Positions 59,920 through 64,000 of a DNA stretch of 64,000 nt are shown here, one piece after another. Source of the stretch: Blastomyces gilchristii SLH14081. Lineage: Eukaryota; Ascomycota; Eurotiomycetes; Onygenales; Ajellomycetaceae. Location: positions 1,168,734-1,232,733 of the forward strand of contig NW_003101674.1 in assembly GCF_000003855.2 (NCBI RefSeq). The letters run 5' to 3'. Within the stretch, counting starts at the first letter, position 1, and the number at the start of each line of letters is the position of its first letter. The position numbers and the translations under genes are program-made. Under the pieces are notes generated by a model. It was not told the origin of the DNA. It made no database searches and was given only the letters and a program-made list of their open reading frames with translations.

Positions 59920-61680
59920 TTCGTGTCCTTCTGTCGATACACACCTCTTTTGCTCCCCAGGTACCCTACGAAATGCTTGAACTATATCCCAAAAACAACC
60001 CACTCTCTCATAAACGCTGTGGGTGATCAAGCGCTATGGCGTTATATGCAAAAAATATAATTTACCTTAAGCGCGGAATAAAGGGGAACAGCCAAAGCAA
60101 AATAACCCTTCACGTCAGCAACAGCAATATTCCTCGAGAGGTTCAGATGTATGGGCAGGGGGGAACACGTAATATATATATAATATGAAAAATAAGAGCA
60201 AGTTTGTTGCACACTTATTTAGGGGGATTCAGTAGAAAATAGGGCTTAATATGGTGCCAACAAACAACATAGAAAACCCCATCACACTATGCTATTGGAG
60301 TTTTTACTCCCTCCTCGGTCGCTATGCTGCTTGGGGTGCATTGTACAATAGTTACTCCAAGACGGAGAGCGTGGGAGCAGCGAGCAAGTTGAGGAACGAA
60401 CATGCCAGAATGAACTGGATATTCCCCAAACGTGGGGAGGTCGTCGGGGCAGGGGAAGGTAAGGCTAACCCCGGATACTCCAGGATAGAGTCGACAGAGG
60501 TTGAAGTAAAGTGTTAAGTAATAGTTACGCAAGCTAGTGCTGGCAACAACCGTTTCCCGGACTCCATTAATGTATCATTGGCAGCCTGGGACTGGTGAGA
60601 CTGGTGAGACTGGTGCTGGTGCTGGTGGAGGCAGACGGATTTTTTCTTATTCTTTTTGGCATTGGGCCATCAGGATCTTTGGTGCTCGTTCTCCTTCGCC
60701 TCGTGTCAGATGGGGCTTGTTGGCCAACGTACCGCGCTGTTCCGAGTGTAAGCAGGTGCAAGCAGAGGAGAACAGGAGAGAAGAGATACGAAGAGATAAC
60801 TACAATACAGTGCGGAGAGTTTTGCTGCTGGCTCTGTGGTGGGTGGGGTGGGGGTGGTTCACCGGGTGGGTGGAGAGGGGGTCCGGTCCAGACTGACTGC
60901 CGAATTGGGGAGGGAGTGTTCTAGAGTGGCAAAGAAGCATTCATTCATTTTAACTATCATTCTTTCCCAGCACGCGAGGGCGAGGGGGGGGCAAAACCTA
61001 AAAATATGACCATTTTATGATCTAATTCGGGATCATAAGCGGATTGACCAAACGTTTTAGGAATTCCGCGCCAAGTCATCCGAATGCGGGGAAGTTCATA
61101 TAGATTCAAACATAGTGGGAAAATAAAGGATGGAAACGGTGAAAAAGTAGCGTACAAGACCTTCAGAGCCACAAGTTTGGCCATTCTGGGTGGTCCGAAA
61201 TAATATTGAACAGCAGAGTTTCCATAATCACACAGAATAATAGAAGAAAGCAAATAAGAAGAAATGAAGTGACAACAAAGCAAGCGCAAGCTCAACGACA
61301 GTACAACTACTGTACTATACTGCAACCCAATTCAGAAACTCTTCAAAGTGTATATACATAATAATAAACAGGAGGAAATCCAAAATTCAAGACGCTACAT
61401 GTTTTCTTTGCCCTACACACAGAGACCGCATGTGTCGAAATTAAAACAAATCCTATCTTTAAAACTCGCAAGCTCTCAAGATAACGGCGGGAAATTCCTC
61501 ACAAAGCTGCGCAACATCAGTAATAACGCTTTTCAAAAGCTAAATACAAAGCAATAAATGTTTGTCGGGGAGCCTTTCAAAGTTCCGAGTGGAGAAACGG
61601 TCGACCCAGGCAAGGCGGGGCGCGAGAGCGGAGAGGGGAAGAACGGGGCGGGCAAAGAGGAAAAGGAAAAGGGAAAAAAC
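59920..61680. other. Intergenic region, no gene recognised
   Basis: About 1.8 kb with the proline dehydrogenase promoter and the msrA 3' end. A purine/GGTGCTGGTG-type repeat lies near 60600-60630. Open frames here lack recognisable motifs. Confidence 0.5.
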
Positions 61681-62399
61681 TCACTGCGCGGGGCACTCAT
61701 ATCCACCGGGATTTCTGTCTAGATATAGCTGGTGATAATCCTCGGCTTCCCACCATTTGCCTGCCGGAACAACGAGGGTCGTCACGGACCGCTTCCACCA
61801 CTCCTTAGCCACTTTCTCCTTGATCTCCTCGGCAATCTTTTGCTGCTCCTCGCTGTGTGTGAATACCGCGCTCCGGTATTGTGTTCCTATATCTCCACCT
61901 TGTCGATTCAGCGTGGTGGGGTCATGCATGCGGTAGAAGAATTCGAGGAGTTGGCGATATGTAACAATGGACGGATCGAAAATTATTCGTAGAGCTTCAG
62001 CGTCTGAGTGGGAGAAATATGTTAGAGGGAGTAGAGTAGGATTTAGAGCAGAGCGGGTCTTGCTCTTAGAGCGTAGGGAGGGGGGAACGAAGGTGCTTGG
62101 TTATAAGACATACGGCCGGTGTCCCCTGAACAAACACTCTTATAAGTCGGATGCGTTGTATCCCCACCGCAATATCCAACTTTAGCATCCAAAAGTCCTT
62201 TTCCATTGCCGAACTGTTTGCGGTAGAGATGCTCTACGCCCCAGAAGCAACCGGCAGCAACCGTGGCCTCCTGGGCATTTTCAGGAAAACCCCGGGCTGC
62301 AAGGGATTCTGGAGTCAATTGGAGAGAGGGGGTGGTGGTGAAGTGGCGCATTAATCGTGAGAAGAATGGCGGCATGATGGATGAGAACGGGAGGGCCAT
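61681..62399 (-). CDS. Peptide methionine sulfoxide reductase MsrA
   Basis: Reduces methionine-S-sulfoxide in proteins using thioredoxin. Exons 62114-62399 and 61681-62003 join over a 110-base intron (GTATGT donor, CAG acceptor) to give 202 residues. The active site GCFWG places the catalytic cysteine at about residue 51. Further family motifs: VGYCGGDT, then after the splice YRQLLEFFYRMHDPTTLNRQ and GTQYRSAVF. The end CPAQ is short. The first 20 residues are basic and hydrophobic, so a mitochondrial form starting at the first ATG is possible; a second ATG (MPPFFSRL) would shorten it. Both are compatible with dual targeting, which I cannot decide from sequence. Confidence 0.93.
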
Positions 62400-64000
62400 T
62401 GGCGAGAGAGAGTATGTGATGGGCGGAAACAGAGCTGATCAGTGGTTGTAATAATTTTCAATATTAAGGAACTGCTGGATATTAAACGTGAAGAATAGCA
62501 AGGCGAATAGGCGATGAATCTTGCTCATCAGATTACTCCACTCCCGCAGCGGCGTCATCCTAAAGCCAATTTACTAATCAGCCCAGAGATTCCAAATCGC
62601 AACTCCCGCTCCTGCGTATAATAACTAGATCGCACGAGATAAATATAAAACTATTATTAGGTATTATTAATTTAACTATAGGTAATCTAAGCAAATATTT
62701 TTTTCCGGGGTATACCTTACTTAACTCGGTAGATACACTATAGAGTCTCTATACGCTATGTTCATCATCTGGCTCTGGCGAAAAACATTCCAAAAAAAAT
62801 CCATTTGGCCCAAATTTCAATATTATGGCTGCCGTAGTTACTGGCCGAGTTGCGTTTGTAGTGTTAGCGATTGGCGAAATGTTATGATCTTCTCCTTTGC
62901 TCGTCCTCTTACATATTTTCACTTGTTGAGAATTCGTATTAATTAATTAGTTAGCCTTTAAATTAACACCCCGAATTGCCACTCGCCAACACTACTCTCA
63001 ACAACCTATGGCTGGTAAAAATTAGACAAATTGATAAAATAAAAAGTATAAATCACTCAACTTTTCTACAGATTCGTTGATGCTTGCGTTGTTGCTCAAG
63101 CCCCACTGTTTTGGACTATTTTAACTGTAGAAGTGATTTTATATTTCTCATGCTCAGATCATCATAGTAACCTTCCCGCAGGCGTATTTTGGATGAGCAA
63201 GCCTTTCGGTCACTGTAGAATCAGGGGCATGGGGTGTAACTCAAATGCAGATAATCCGTAAACTGATCGCAATCATCAAGGTTGTCTTGGGCCTTTTTTA
63301 TTCCTTTCACGCCTCGTTCCCGAAGACAGTTCAAAAACACCGAATGAGGAGGTTCCTAAACATGGGCTGGAAATGAAGGCGGGCGGAAATTAGCTCTTCC
63401 TTAATGAGAGAAAAAAAAATTTCCCGAGCTCGTTACCAGTCAGTTGCAAGTGTTCCTTACACCAAACGATTAGTGATGACGAAGATGTGAAATACTACAT
63501 GCACATGATTGGAATTAAAAAGTCCGAATCAATCTGATAACTAGTGTTTAACTACATATCCTGAACCGCGTGCTGGCAGCCTACCCTAGTTGGCATAGCG
63601 GAACTCAGACAAATGGCTAATAGAAGTCGTAGATTTTTGGGGCATCTACAATGGCAGCTCTGTTTTAACTCGAGAGTTCAACGATGAGAACGCAGGAAGA
63701 GACGAGATATATGGAACTTGGCTCGATGCTTTTCTTCATATTTGAGTTAACTAACCCCCACATAGGATTGAGTCATGGTTGGCTCAACGCCTGCTAGTGT
63801 TCTCCACATGGAGCTCCGGAACCTTGAGCTTAAATGGACTTCAAAATTTCTCGGAATTACTTGCATGCATCCCACAGTCACAGCTTGCCGTATCTTGAGG
63901 TTTCGTTTCATTGGAGAGCTACATATGTCTCACTTCAGTGAGTTGCGTTCAATCTTGAGATCCTCGGGCGGAGAAACTGCAGTTTGTTGTTTGTTACGTG
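62400..64000. other. Right margin, no gene recognised
   Basis: The first part includes the msrA promoter. The remaining 1.5 kb has only short frames without motifs. No RNA gene or transposon end was recognised. Confidence 0.55.

Noticed and set aside
60251..60896. Small genes between proline dehydrogenase and msrA
   Set aside because: The frames lack any recognisable motif and show low-complexity composition.

Overview
The window is nuclear DNA from a filamentous or dimorphic ascomycete. Short GT-AG introns of about 50-150 bases, long intergenic regions, an AT-rich mutated transposon block and the protein families (Crf1-type cell wall transglycosylase, Rtc1, Hmt1, fungal XLF) fit an Onygenales fungus of the Blastomyces/Histoplasma/Emmonsia type. 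The genus is inferred from this combination and from remembered protein similarity; no search was run.

Left arm, 1-33.8 kb, is ordinary gene space. A forkhead transcription factor (1427-2922, minus), splicing factor Cactin (4183-6097, minus) and the NHEJ factor XLF (6406-8533, plus) come first; Cactin and XLF share a 308-base divergent promoter. Rtc1/WDR24 (9530-13869, minus) is followed by a 6.3 kb region without recognisable genes, then an Hmt1-type ABC half-transporter (20193-23139, plus), an NDUFAF3-like complex I assembly factor (24240-25240, plus), vacuolar alkaline phosphatase (25770-27694, plus), a small cysteine-containing protein (28551-28853, minus) and the GPI-anchored glucanosyltransferase Crf1 (31476-33007, minus). 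I worked out exon joins from splice signals and reading phase.

The middle, about 33.9-54.8 kb, is an AT-rich block almost empty of CpG, with the CpA-to-TpA and TpG-to-TpA changes of repeat-induced point mutation (RIP). It can be resolved. A full-length Ty3/Gypsy chromovirus lies at 42392-51231 with two 533-base LTRs and GAATC target duplications. A GC-rich tRNA-headed 1042-base element with a 13-base target duplication is inserted in its integrase region. Two copies of a second tRNA-headed SINE, in opposite orientations, flank the retrotransposon at 41345-41736 and 51954-52326. A Pogo/Fot1-type DNA transposon remnant with about 81-base terminal inverted repeats and TA duplication forms the right edge at 53629-54838. 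There is also a 493-base tandem duplication, two minisatellites, a long palindrome and a 100-base assembly gap. About 34.2-40.0 kb is heavily mutated and I could not identify its parent repeat.

Right arm, 54.9-64 kb, returns to gene space: an unnamed conserved RNA-binding-like protein (55579-57586, minus), mitochondrial proline dehydrogenase (58260-59919, minus) with an apparent one-base frameshift and an in-frame hexanucleotide array, and methionine sulfoxide reductase A (61681-62399, minus). The last 1.6 kb shows no gene.

The genes are unrelated housekeeping functions and do not form a cluster. The most unusual content is the set of nested, well-delimited mobile elements: two distinct tRNA-headed retroposon families and an RIP gradient that fades at the outer ends of elements.
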